DNA from: Marasmius tenuissimus
Lineage: Eukaryota; Basidiomycota; Agaricomycetes; Agaricales; Marasmiaceae
DNA: 64,000 bases
NCBI GenBank assembly: GCA_029532415.1
Contig: JAQOTA010000062.1
Location: 1,178,001-1,242,000 of the forward strand
Direction of reading: 5' to 3'
Shown here: positions 45,051 through 56,552 of the stretch, piece by piece
Numbering within the stretch: the first letter of the stretch is position 1
Layout of the letters: each line of letters begins with the position of its first letter
Made by a program: the position numbers and the translations under genes
Notes under the pieces: generated by a model
What the model was told of the DNA's origin: nothing
Seen by the model: the letters and a program-made list of their open reading frames with translations, nothing else
Databases searched by the model: none

Positions 45051-46904
45051 CGTTCATCTTTATCAATTGCTGTGACTGACCCCTTGGTTGTCTAGAATGT
45101 CTTCTCAGGCCCGCTTCCTGAGCTTACATTTTAGGCAACCATTATTTCTTGATGATCACACACAAACACTACACTCATTACCTACCATCTATGCTCTTTC
45201 AACTCAATGGTTATACCTTTTGTGGTTGTTGCTTGCTGGCTTGATCAATACCTACATGTACTTGCTACTATCACTCCTCCTCCACTACTTTGCTACAATC
45301 ACTCCCACCACTGTACATATTGCTAGCATAAACAATTGTTAAACCATTGCCCTTTTTTACAGTGAATGAGACCCTTGGATCTCATGGTCATACACAGCAC
45401 AGCTAGGGTGGTGTTGAGTGCTATTGCATTCCAATAGATAATCATGATGAGCACAAAGCAGGTAGGAAACTACCCATATATTGCTCTGATTGTGAGAAAT
45501 TTTGGTGCCTATTAGAGACTAAGCACCAGTTGTGATAGCCAGACACTTTTGCGGCTGTAGGTCAGTCAATTCTGCTCAGAAGTGTTAGGAAATTGCAGTG
45601 AGTACTCTTATACATCATATTTCAATGTTCTAATACATGGCTTAGCTTAGTAAACTATGCCTGAGGTGTGAGGAACAACGGAAGATGTAGAATACGTGTG
45701 GGAATTAGCCTAGGCGCCTGTAAGTGCATATGTGAAATTCCGCGGGGAAACCTGATTGCGCGCGCGGAAATTTTAGCAGGCGCGCGAAAAACCTGGAGTA
45801 TGCGTGGGAAAGGTAGAGTACGCGCGGAAAAGACATAGTACGGGGGGACACCCGAGTTAAGTCGGGGGGGGCAATTTATTTTTTTCCCATTTTAACACTC
45901 ATAAGATCGACATTGAGCCGTTGAGAGTCTAAGGACGTGCACTCCCACCTCCTTCTATCGTGTCCAGGGAGTTCCGTACGGTATTCGGCGAGGAAATCAG
46001 GGAAGAAACAACGCAAGACAGACTTGTCTCCGCGGTAAGCTATACCTTTCTCCATCGGCTTCTCACTCACCCGTGCTATTGCTCCCTTTACTAGATGCCA
46101 TACGATGGTGCTCGGCGTATCCAAGGATTCGACTACCCCGCCGATCTCTCTGTATGGGCAGCCGTAAACCTTTGTCCGGGTCTGTCTGGAACTGTGCTTT
46201 CTGGTTAGCTTGAGAATTTCATGAGCTGCTGCCGACAGCTTGGTGAGTGACTTTGAGATTGCCTAGCTCGCAGTATTTACCTGACTGGCCAAACATGCAT
46301 GATAGGTACGGGTACGTCGAGCCTTTGTTGCATGCTGCTGGGGTGGAATACGTGTGGCTGACTAACACTCAAGCTGTCAACCAGCCTGTTATCGTCTTGA
46401 ACGGGATTGATCAAAACCCTGAGCAGGTATGAAGCTCTCCGAGCGCGCCAAAAGACTTCAAACCTGACGCCTTTCAGGCACTAGACCACATCTGCACGCA
46501 ACCAGGGACAAAGAACGCCTTGGACAAGCTCCTCATAGTCGTCGTTATTCCACATAGGTCTTTGAGATCCCGTATCAAACATTAGTCGGACATCCGCAAG
46601 GGTATGTTACAGTCTATCTTCGTTCATGTCCTACTTTCTTTTCCTGTCGCTCACGCACACATCTTTAAAGGTGTCCGTACTCAATGTCTTCTACAAGACA
46701 AAGTCCGCGGGGCGCGGGACATGTACTGGAAAAACGTCGTGCTCAAGTATCGATTCACTTTCTTCTACTTGCACAATGTGGCTTACTTTCGTCGGTAATC
46801 CAGGGTGAACGCACGTATGGGGGGGAGGAACTTTCGTGCCATATCGGAAACATTGGAATTCCTTGTCGGAACAAGCCCAATCATTATTATACATCTGAAA
46901 AAAC

Positions 46905-47930
46905 CTTCCAGACTATATAGCTCTACGTAGCGTAAATAGTCAAATAGTGCCCGTACACTTCCCGGGGCCTACGTAGTGCTACATAGCACCTGTAGTCCAC
47001 ACTCGGTTAGATGCCCGTGACTATGTGGTGCTATATAGTCGGTCGGCAACGAGATCTCATTCCGATGAAAGTATTCAATTGGGGAGTGAATTGGATATCA
47101 ATGGACTGAAGCTGCCCTGAGAATACGTTGCGCTGGCGGGAAATCAGCGGGGAATTTCAATCCGTCCCTCTGCCACAGGGTTTAAGGCTAACGTTTAGGA
47201 TTCAGTTTGGCGCATATTATCGTGAACATTGATAAATTTATTCAGTAGCACGATGTCGCGCACAATACTAGTACTTACAACACTGAGATACGGTAATAAC
47301 TTAGAGCTACTCAGGCCATATACCCTACTCGTGATAAAGGGCAGTGGAAGTGTAGTATCAAGTAGAAGGACTCTCACTTTGTGCGGGCTTGAATTTCTGG
47401 AAGGAGAAATCTAGTTGTTAGTATCACAGGAGATCAATAGTGTGAGTAGATACAACTTGCCTTTTTCTCGATTTTCAAGTTGACAAAGGAGGCGGGCAAC
47501 GGGATAGAGGGATAGAGTACGCAAGAAAAAAACAGCCAAGTATTTATAGCCGCAGGGACAAGGGCAGCCCCGCGACTCTCATTAAGTCCAAGTTCGGGTT
47601 CATGTGAATTCAGTGCCACGCAGGGGCAAATCCTGGTAAGCCTTGGCTGAAACAACTCAAGGTAAAGAAGCCCGGGTATGCCTCAGGGACATTGAGAACT
47701 GCCAGCATTTGGCCAAATGGGTTATATGCAGTATCCCAAATGGGACTCAGGGATGGAGAACGGATGTGATGGATTCTGACCGACACTACATAGTACTATG
47801 TAGTTGCAAAAGTTGCTACATGGACTACGCGAGCTACGTAGTGCTATGTAGACGAGCCCTGACTACGCAACGAAAACAGGTTTCCAGATGTAGGTGTGTC
47901 TGTCGCTGTTACATTTCGTTCTTCTTGACT
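46905..47930. mobile_element. About 1 kb insertion with CTACGTAG/CTATGTAG repeats, in an Argonaute intron
   Basis: The Argonaute exon ends near 46893 (TSPIII) and the next begins at 47961 (GADVGHP). The intron between them is over 1 kb instead of about 50 bp. Both ends of the extra DNA carry repeated palindromic motifs such as CTACGTAGTGCTACATAG (about 46970 and 47843) and ACTACATAGTACTATGTAG (47784). Exact ends and target duplication could not be fixed. Probably a non-autonomous DNA element. Confidence 0.55.
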
Positions 47931-49403
47931 CACGTTGCAATTCTTTCAACCGCTCATAGGTGCCGATGTCGGCCATCCTGGCCCTGGTGTCAATCGTCCT
48001 TCTCTGGCGGGAGTAGTCTGGTCCATCGACAGATATGCAACATCATACCATGCGACTTGTCAGATTCAGCAACCACGCCTTGAACGGATCGAGTCGCTGT
48101 GGGAGATGGCGGCGACTGCATTCTTCTATTTTTTCAAGTACAATGTCAAAGACGATAACACTTCGGCTATACCAGGACGAGTGTTCTTCTTCAGAGATGG
48201 TCTGTCGGAGGGGGAGTTTGATCGTGTGGGAAGGATGGAAATTGAGGCAATTGTCACTGGGTTTCGAGGTTCTGTCGCATCCCAATTTTGCCTTTCCTAT
48301 CTCTGCTATCTCTGACTCACTGAATCCCCAGCGGCTTGGACGCGTTATCTGAAGGTTCAGGAGCGTTTTGAAATTTTTGATAAGGTAGATAAAAAGCCTC
48401 CAATCCCCAATATAACATATGTCGCTGTTGGAAAACGGTAAGTTTAAGTTCCCCAAATGATGTTGAGATTGTTATTCATAACCGACGTCCCGACACAGGC
48501 ATCATATCTCATTTTTCCCTGAGCGAGGACAGTACGTGTGGATCCTTTCACTGAAATTCACACGTGACCACGAATTGATTGACTACTCCGAAGCCCTTCA
48601 TACGAACCAACACTGGGAAACTGCAAAGCAGGTTTATCTCGCTATCAAAGGAAGTGAGTAGCTTCGTCACGCACACCCAACCCCCGTTGACCGCAGCTTT
48701 CTCAGCCTCGAGAAGCAGTCATTACACTGTTGTTCACGACGAGAACGATGTCGTCATCGAAAATGAGAACAGTACTGTCGTGGACATGAGCAAGTGCGTA
48801 CGGGATTGGGAAATGTACCCTATATTCCGACGCGAGGCTCATCTGAGTGTTTTCCAGGCTGGAAGAATTGGCATTCACCCTTTGCCACGTATATGCACGC
48901 TCAACGCGATCTGTGTCGATTCCAGCACCGGTGTATTGTGAGTCAGCCATTCCTCCCAGTTATCCCTATACTGAACATCGTGGACCGCCGTCCGTAGATG
49001 CAGATGTGAGTCTACTGTTGCTGATTTGGCACTTATAGTAGTTGACCACGTTCGGCATTCAGCTGGTGTGCCGTAGGCTGGCCTGCCATCTTCCTTACGA
49101 CTCGGACCTTGGGTTTTCCGACGGCTCATCAAGTGATGCAGTTGCCGGCGGAACCCCTACTTTTTCTCTGGATGCCTGGCAAGGGGAGTTTCGATATATT
49201 AACAGCAGAATCAGTGACACGATGTACTTTCTGTGAGTTGTAAATGTGACGAGACGCGAGAAAGGAAGGATCAACCGACTGGATTATGTAACAACTGGGC
49301 CACTGGAACGTAGAGTTTCAGATAGAGATTGTAATTTGATGTAAACAGGACTTATATAGAAGCTAAGAAGACTACAGTTGACTCCCCGTCACCAGAATCC
49401 AGA

Positions 49404-50518
49404 TTACAGAACGAACCACCACTGGTTACGGTTGTTGGAGTCGCAGTCCCAGACCTGAACCTGTGGAAGGAGCCACATATCATGAGTACAGGGGCAAGTG
49501 TATCAAGGACGGAACGCACGCTATTTCCCTCAGTGAACACACCATCCTTGACGTCCGCGCATTTAGCTCCCGGGCTACCAGCCCAAGAAATAGACTTTGA
49601 GCTTTCCAGCCCGTCGAACCTCCATTGCTGGGCCGGGCTTCCATTGCAGTCCCAAATCTCAAGAAAGTTCCCGTTGCTGGGGCTAGCACCCCGCAGAGAA
49701 AGGCATTTGGCTCCGCTGAATGTGGTAATAGGACCCACCGCACCAGCAGCAGGGATGACCCAGGTGAGGTTCCCGTCAGGGAAGGTCGACGTTACGTCGC
49801 TGCAGGCAGCGAGGAGAACATTTGCAAAGTTCAGATTTCCGGGTGCGGCCATACAGAAGGTGGTTGTGTGCTGGGGACCTCCGCTTGCGAGAAGTCGAAC
49901 GCCCGTTGAAGGTGATGTCGGGGGCGAAATGGGATCGCTGGACCACACTTGGTTGGTGTTCCTCGAGTCGCAGGTCCAAATCTGAAGTTGATTTCCATTG
50001 TTGATGTTGCTGTCGGTAATGTCGACGCATTTGTTGGTCCCGGCCCATTGAAACGTACCATCAGTGACGGAGATCCATAGCTGATTTGGGCTCTGGTCAA
50101 CACAGTCCCACAGCTGAAGTTTTGTACCATCCACATTGACCCCGTCTTTCACGTCCAAACACTTGGAAAGGAGGTTGAGGCCCATGACAAAAAAAAAGTG
50201 ATCGGATCGATTACGAACCTTGTTGCCAAAAACTTTGAGTGGTTGTGCTCCAGAGTTGGAAGCACCCGAAGGAGTGTAACTCCAATCTTGCTCACTTAGA
50301 TCCAAGTTGCAGTCCCAGATCACAGCGGGTGCACCAGCCGTGTTGGTCAATGCGGAAATACATCCGCGCCTTCCTGCGTTCGGAACTGTACATTCCAGCG
50401 GATGAATAAGAAGCAAAGATTCGGAAAAAAAGTACTCACACGCTGGATTACCACTCTCGATGCGCCAAACAGCGGAAACTGCAACGGCGATGGAAAGGAT
50501 GATTACAATGAGGTACAT
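49404..50518 (-). CDS. Secreted ricin-B-type (beta-trefoil) lectin
   Basis: Four exons (50518-50440, 50385-50219, 50161-49520, 49460-49404) sum to 945 nt, 314 aa. Begins with a hydrophobic signal peptide (MYLIVIILSIAVAVSAVW). Two beta-trefoil lobes with repeated QxW/WDC motifs: KCLDVKDGVNVDGTKLQLWDC, QLWIS, NQVWSS in lobe 1; KCLSLRGASPSNGNFLEIWDC, QQWRF, KCADVKDG and NQWWFVL in lobe 2. Such modules bind galactose-type sugars. There is no enzymatic A-chain, so this is a lectin only. Fungal members serve in defence or wall interactions; the role here is inferred. Confidence 0.9.
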
Positions 50519-50584
50519 TTGTACGATGATGGTGAAAAGTAGTCGAAAAAGGATGATGTTTTGATCGTGGTGAACATGACCGCG

Positions 50585-50593
50585 CGTTTTATA
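50585..50593 (-). promoter_or_regulatory. TATA box of the lectin gene
   Basis: TATATAAAA on the reverse strand, about 70 bp upstream of the lectin ATG, a normal distance for a strongly regulated fungal gene. Confidence 0.6.
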
Positions 50594-50599
50594 TACCGG

Positions 50600-51417
50600 T
50601 CCTGGCCATGACCACTGAGGATGTGGTCAAGTCAGAACTTCATGCTTCCAATCCGCTGGTAGTCCGATGTGCATGGTATATCTCTGGATTCCATACGACC
50701 GGGGACCAGGCTGCGTAGAATTGTTTCGTGAGATGCAGCTAATCCAGGCACATGTCGTGCGCAGAATTGGAATCTCGATTCGTGTGATTCTGGAAGCCGC
50801 TCACCACTGTAAGATAACCGGTCAGCCCGCCCTGAATGTAGGTAACTTGAGCGTCGAGCGCCCTCTCAAAGAACTGATCCGTGTTCATTGGCCCACATGC
50901 TGTCCTAAACTTGGATCCAGGATTTCGCTGTTGGCGGAACGGTTTTTATTTTACGGTGTGAACCAGCATATCAAAATTTGCTTCCAACTGGAATCTTGAT
51001 CAGTAGTGCCGCATTTGGGTTGAGTGATATCGAAAGAGTACTTTCAAGTGATGGATCTGCTTGAGTTTACGGAGTTGACTCCAATAGCTCCAGATTGAAG
51101 GATTTTGCTCGAATGATGGCCACTCCTTCCGTCCCTGGGCTGGCGAGTTTGAGTGGAGTGGTCTTTTGAGTTTTCTAACACGGGCAGTGCGTCAAGAGGA
51201 AGATTGGGTGTGAGTTTTTGAGACTGTCAGTGGAAAGAGTCCGGCACTCGAAGCAACGAAACAGCCGTGAGAGTTTTTTCGACGTGGCATCACCTGAACG
51301 TTTCGATTTGGCAGGGCTTGTGGCACTGAGCAACTCCGAGTCCGTCTTCCTCAACCTTCCTGATCTCTGGATAACTGGTGCTATGGGGCAAGCTCCAGTA
51401 ATCATGCTTCAACGTCG
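50600..51417. other. Intergenic between the two lectin genes
   Basis: Upstream regions of two divergent lectin genes. A 110-codon ORF at 50667-50999 (forward) has no recognisable domain and is probably chance. Confidence 0.5.
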
Positions 51418-52028
51418 ATGAAAGCTGCCCTCAGTGGTATGATCGCTTTCGTTGCTCAATGCTCCCTCGACTGCAACCGACATCGAGAACTTGAAGTTGT
51501 AAGTAGCACTCTCGCAACCGTTCAGTGTTCTAACCGCTCAACAACATGTATATTAGTCGAAGCCCAAACCGACATGGCAGTCTCACCGCGCGTCGTCCAA
51601 CACCCCCGGAGCTACCGTCGTCATCCAAGACTGCAGCCTCATTAGTGATGGCGAGAACCAATACTGGGACTATAAATTCACGAACACGGTCGGAAGGTTT
51701 GGTTACCTTGCTTTACAGTGGAATATTTTTGGTGATAAAGTATGTTTTTGATTCATAATCTCACTTCCCCTCTCACTCTCTATGATGTGCGTGATTGCCG
51801 AGCTCCTCTCCCAATCTCAAGTGCCTAGACACCAAAGGTGGCCTAAACGCCGACGGAACTCAATTTCAAATCTGGCCTTGCAACGATGGAAATAACAATC
51901 AGCTAATGACTCAAATCAGCACGGGAGTTTACGCATGGACAGGAACGAACAAATGCGTCGGCCTCACGGATGACAACATGACGAATAGGAATTCCATTCA
52001 AGTTTGGACGTGTGATTCACAGACATGA
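51418..52028 (+). CDS. Ricin-B-type lectin, single domain, probably truncated
   Basis: Three exons (51418-51498, 51557-51739, 51822-52028), 471 nt, 156 aa. MKAALSGMIAFVAQC is weakly signal-peptide-like. The rest aligns with lobe 1 of the neighbouring lectin: VVIQDC, YWDYKFTNT, CLDTKGGLNADGTQFQIWPC, NQLMTQ, KCVGLTDDN, IQVWTC. Intron positions before the CLD motif agree in the two genes. TGA 52026 comes just before an out-of-frame AACCAGTGGTGGTTC that would encode NQWWF, so a small shift has removed the last repeat. Encoded divergently from the first lectin. Confidence 0.65.
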
Positions 52029-52163
52029 ACCAGTGGTGGTTCAGAGCGGGAGTTTCACCTCCGATTACAGTTGTTATCTGGCCGGTAGTGGCACTATACA
52101 TCAAGTTTTTGGGGAAAGTCTTAGTCGAACCCAATTTGGGCCTCTCGCAAACATAATCAAGAG

Positions 52164-53074
52164 TTAAGACCGAGTAGAAGCGTAGTCAGGCGGTGCCTCC
52201 TCCCTAGCCCGGTCCTCTTCCAGCCTCGCAATCCTTTCCATCATCATATCCAACCGCGCAAGGACTTCCACGTCCATCCCACCCCGCTGGGTATCGACGG
52301 TGGATGGCGGTCCGTCTCCATGATCTTGATTTCTGAGTTCCTGAATTTTCTCTCGCATCGTCCCTACGTTGACACCAGGCTCCGTCGCCGTTATTGGCAG
52401 AGCTGTTACTCTGAGGTTCTGTCGTAGACGCCGGTGGCGGCACTCTATTTAGATTTATAGCCGCAAAGAAAGTAGTTTTAAATCTGGAACTGGAGTATAT
52501 TCGTTACGCGGGGACGCACCTCGGTGTCGCTGAGCACGTCTACGTATACATAATAGAGCCGCGAAGACGGTAGCAAGGATCAAGAGGGCAGCGATCACAC
52601 CTCCAATTATACCACCGATCGCCGAAAGCTTGTCACTGGTGCTGCTAACAGCCCCTCCGGGTGAAGTTGCCGGCGTGGTTCTGGTCCAGAATCCCTTATT
52701 CAGTGTTCAGGACTGTGGTCAAGAGGAGATGAAATTGACCTTGCCGGAAGCCAGGCGCTAGGTTCATCTGATGCAGCTAGTAATTCATTGTAAGAGAGAA
52801 ATCGAGTAGACAGAGGAATATTTTCACACTCACCGTCGGAGTCACCGATGGTACTAAATGTCAAAGCACGTATCGCCGTTGGAGTTGCATCCGGATCTGT
52901 AATACAGTGAGCCGAGATCCTGGCGTTCGAAAAGACACTCCCGCCCTTACCAGTATTATCGATTGACAAATCGCGCGATCTCGATATCGGAGCAACCGTC
53001 ACTCCCTCACTGGAGATTAGTGGGGAGAAAATGGACCCTTGTCGCCTTTCGAATGAATGATAGTGCAAACGCAT
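52164..53074 (-). CDS. Array copy A: single-pass membrane protein with C-terminal PPDY
   Basis: Reading from ATG 53074 (MRLHYHSFERRQ): exons 53074-52951, 52896-52834, 52776-52740, then a transmembrane exon (AIGGIIGGVIAALLILATVFAALL, near 52640-52570) and a tail exon. The tail reads LRVTALPITATEPG, the predicted coil VLARLDMMMERIARLEED, and ends APPDYASTRS at 52164. Where copies B and C have a TAG/CAG acceptor before the transmembrane exon, A has CTG|GACC. The normal splice may therefore be lost, and A may be a pseudogene. The N-terminus has no clear signal peptide. Function unknown. Confidence 0.6.
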
Positions 53075-53735
53075 TGCGGGGATTGAAGGTTGAGAATTTG
53101 ATCGCCGGGATCCGTAATGAGAGAAAAGGAGCCCTAATCTTTTTTTTCTGACCTGCAGGAAGAAGAAGTGTGGACAGAGAGGAAAGGTAATAATCGTACA
53201 AGCCTTGATCACCCACTTACTTGTAGTACCACTTGCCATATGGCGGTTATGATGAATCACAACTTTGTCCACTGTGTTTATTGACAAGAATCATGTTCGT
53301 AGGCATGAGCATCGAAATCCGATTGATGCTCACTGCCGCTACCGCTGAGTGCTATCAACACGCCACATCGTGAGAAAATCATTTTCTCACTCACCCAGGC
53401 CGTGCAGCGTCAGTTTCAGACTCCAACACATCGCCGACTCCCATCTCCACCCACCTTGCCGCTCCCTCAAGCAGAGCTCGTGCTTTCCGAACCATATCTG
53501 TCTCAAGTCTGGTCAACATTCATCTTCAGTGCCGCTGTGGAATACTGCCAGCCGTACATTATACCTGATCACCGAGTCAGTCGCAATGTGTATACTATCA
53601 GCCAAGACAGCATGTATCCTACAGAGATTCCCACACATTTAATAATCCCGCGCCACCACTCAGGCTTAAGCACCTTCCCGCGTGTGGGAAGAATCGGAAC
53701 AGCCATCCTCTCAGTCGATGAGTCGGACTCTTGCC

Positions 53736-54088
53736 CTAAAAATGTGCTGGGTTGTACACCCCATCGTAAGCCCCACCAGGGGGCATCTGGGGTCTAAAAA
53801 AGCAATGAGTATCAAACTCGCGAAACTGCAAACTTCAAGTTCAAAAACCCACTTTCCCTTCTGAGCCTTCACTAGCTTCACCGACTGAGGCTGGGCACGA
53901 GCACGAGCACGACGATTACGCGCCCTAATCAAGGTAACAACACCGAGCAGTGCTAGGACACCCAGAACTGTTGCCGCAGCTCTGATCACCTCAGTTTTCA
54001 CCAATTCACGAGGGTTGTCGGGGTACGCATCGGAGGGGTGTAAACGTGTATAAGTGCACGTGGCTGTGGAGGCCGTCGAGTCTGACAT
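53736..54088 (-). CDS. Small single-pass membrane protein (QKGK group, copy 1)
   Basis: From ATG 54088 (MSDSTASTATCTYTR) through a helix (AAATVLGVLALLGVVTLI) to a strongly basic patch (RARNRRARARAQPQ) and KAQKGK. An intron begins with GTGGGT inside the second Lys codon, and the final exon encodes a short Pro/Gly tail (KPQMPPGGAYDGVYNPAHF). The start is uncertain because an upstream exon is possible. Shares the helix, basic patch, QKGK, intron layout with 54688-55177. Unknown function. Confidence 0.5.
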
Positions 54089-54687
54089 TCCACTGGGGAG
54101 GTTACTAGATATGAGGGACAAGATTAGGAATGTAAGTGTAAGAAAGATAGTCCCTCGTGTATATGACAGGAGGAAATTCTCACCGTGATTGTAGTGAGGG
54201 AGAATGGGGAAGAATATCTCGACTTGTTTCTTGACCATTGACTTATAAGCTAAGCCTGTAGCCATTCAATTCAACAACAGTTGGGCAATGTCCAACATCT
54301 TGTTCATCGAAATTTGATTGATAATGGCCCCCATTGACGCCACCGAGATTTATTCATATCTTTCAACTCTGACTATTCTGATTTCGGTTTACGAGCTCAG
54401 GCTATTATTGTTTGTCCTCAGGCCCGTTACCATTTGGTGTTTGGCTCAAAAGTCAACAACTCGCCGGAGCGGCTCCCTCTCTTCTTATGGGGATGAAAGG
54501 GGACTCTAGTCCAAACTTAATGTGAATGACAGGGAAACTTAGAGCGATGGCAGTCAGCCGTGAGCCGCAGCTTCCGCCCCCAATATTCCAATTGTGTGCC
54601 ACCATAGCTAGCAAGTATAGCTTTAACTACAACAAGACAAAGAAGCCCACGGACCAATCAAACTGACAAGGCGCGCGGCAACCCACA

Positions 54688-55177
54688 TCAACACCCAAAA
54701 GGCAGACATCCAATAGGGGTCCTGTATCATAAGGACGAAAAGACACGATAAGCATTGTGACTCGCCGGTAGCTCAGGAAACACGACTCACTTTCCCTTTT
54801 GACCGCGACGATACGACATCAAAATCCCAATAATTATGATAGTAGGGACAACCGCAGCTGACCACACCGCTATGCGTAGTTCATACTTCGTATAAGGCTC
54901 GAGAGCTGAGCCAGGTGTGGGTGCTGGAGAGCAGGAGGGCAGTGGCACTGGGGAGTCGGGACAAAGATTGAAGCGTCAAAAAGAGAATGCCCAAAGCGGG
55001 GACGGCTACCGTATTCTCACCTTGACGCTCAACGATGAGGCCCATAGGCGAGAAAAAATCTCCACCGGTCCCGTCACTGGTGGTGCTGGGGCCAATCAAC
55101 GGAGGGGTGTCTGTACTGGAAGTCGTTGTCGATAAGTCAAAGGAACGGATAGCTTGTCGCGTCTCAGACGGTGACAT
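54688..55177 (-). CDS. Small single-pass membrane protein (QKGK group, copy 2)
   Basis: Three exons (55177-55021, 54923-54791, 54721-54688), 324 nt, 107 aa. Ser/Thr-rich N-terminal half (SFDLSTTTSSTDTPPLIGPS), one transmembrane helix (AVWSAAVVPTIIIIGILM), a basic stop-transfer YRRGQKGK, then a short tail ending KTPIGCLPFGC. The exon sum is a multiple of three and all splice sites are GT-AG, so the model is probably right. No known family; the membrane topology (N-terminus outside) is inferred from the basic patch after the helix. Confidence 0.6.
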
Positions 55178-56552
55178 TGTAATTCTTGTGAATTGTAAGT
55201 GTGTAGAGATGGTTGAGGGGGGGAGGAAGTGTTTCCTGTAGGGGAGGGAAATTCTGACGGATCCGGGGCGAGAGGCAATGAGTACCGTTAGTACTTGTAT
55301 TCCTCGTACCACATAGCAGTGGTTCAAATTTGAGGTTCAAATGTTTGGTTGATCATCTTGTTCGTAGAGATGCATGTACGAATCGGGCCGGTGAGAAAGA
55401 GAGTACGCCACTGGCGTCGGGCAGTTTCAAACTAGCTTCCTAGGTAAGTCGATTCTCTGGGTAGTGGGCCCTGTTTGTTCCGCTCCAGGGAAAACCAGCC
55501 TACTAGATGAAGGTTAAAGCTGTAAGAATGAGACATAGTCGAAAACAACCCACCACTGTGAAGGTTCAAGTGCTCATTGCTTACTTATCACTTCCGCTCA
55601 AAATCTCAAATCAGTAGCCTACAGCCTTCCCAACACTGGCAGTTCATCTCCATCACGATGATGATCCCGGGAATATAATTGGTGCGTACTTGTCCACTCA
55701 GGAGTCAGCACTGTCAGGCTTCAGCATCACTGTCGTGAAAATTATATGAATCTTCCCAGTTTTGCGGAAGCGAGTACCGGGACGTGAACGCAACGAACCA
55801 CTCAACACTGTATGGCAGCTGATGCCCACAGCTGAGAAAACCCGGTAGGCTGCGATTCAAGATGTTCAAATCTTATCCTGCAAGGTTTGATGTTCTGATG
55901 TTTTCGGGTGGTGGCAAACACCGAATATCGAATACTAATGAGCAGCTCACTGAATAACTTGCTTATTGTCGTCGTAGGCCAGGACCATGGGTCATTACTA
56001 GGCATCAGGCCAATCGCGGCACCAGAAAAAAGTTCGTGTCCACTGACTCGGATACTAACCACTGCTCGAGGGAACATGTATCTCGAGAAGTATTAGTGCT
56101 AGTTTATTCAATGTGTCGTATATGAACATACTCGGGAACGACACTGAAGTGCCAAGTGCCATGGACTCGGAAAATCTCAAACTAAGTTCCTACGCCGCTC
56201 CGTGCTTGTATCCTGGACCAGTTCTGAGACAACAAATGGTAACAACAGTGTCATTGCATTGCGATCCTTCGTCGAGTTACCGCTACGAGTATCCCGGTTT
56301 CGCGGCATCCAAAGGTCTTTGGCGCCCCCCGAAAAGATGGGTTATCACATCTCGATCTTTCAGCGCCCTGTGCTAAGCAACACCTTTCGCGCGTATATGG
56401 ACTGTGATCACTGAAGACAGTCGATGAGGAGTAGCTCAGACAATATTTCATTAGTACTCACATAATGAGAGAGAGAGCTTGAAAGGGGAATGTCAAAACC
56501 GAGAACATCAAAGGAGAGAACGGCACAGAAGCTAGTGAATAATGAAGAAAAA
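55178..56552. other. No gene recognised
   Basis: Only short ORFs without domains. May hold decayed parts of the membrane-protein genes on either side. Confidence 0.4.

Larger units (their letters stand above)
41175..45903. mobile_element. 4.73 kb DNA element with ~380 bp terminal inverted repeats
   Basis: The first ~380 bp (41175-41552) and last ~380 bp (45524-45903) are near-identical reverse complements, starting TATGAGTGTTAAAATGGG. A 6 bp duplication AGATCG flanks it (41169-41174, 45904-45909). Excision joins the Argonaute sequence SGMQI to DIEPLRV precisely. The inner parts of the repeats are rich in CGCGCG. The inside has eukaryotic exons (see 43863-45050) but no transposase that I can name, so the superfamily is open; long repeats recall MULE-like or novel fungal elements. 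Confidence 0.9.
40085..49236 (+). pseudogene. Argonaute (PAZ-MID-Piwi) pseudogene, N-terminus lost, three insertions
   Basis: Remaining exons give linker 1 and PAZ (40090-40646: FLERHFKGVKITV, IPVELC-like IVPVELCDIKAGQFFKRVLP, FATKKPQ). After the insertions come linker 2 (GMQIDIEPLRV ... GRALPPPSIV, 41155-45960), MID (46094-46560) and Piwi (46665-49236). In Piwi: GVRTQCLLQ, KVNARMGGRN, GADVGHPGPG (first catalytic Asp), FFRDGLSEGEF (second Asp), VGKRHH, SHYTVVHDEN (catalytic His), TLCHVYARSTRSVSIPAPVY, and the canonical end MYFL. In-frame stops: TAA 45930, TAG 46206, TAG 46583. The N domain is missing, and the relic abuts the amidohydrolase. Argonautes bind small RNAs and silence targets; this copy cannot make a full protein. 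Confidence 0.9.

Noticed and set aside
50667..50999. 110-codon forward ORF between the lectins
   Set aside because: No recognisable domain, signal peptide or splice context; chance ORF cannot be excluded.
49404..52028. Possible ricin-like toxin
   Set aside because: Only carbohydrate-binding B-type lobes are present; no ribosome-inactivating A-chain motif is seen.
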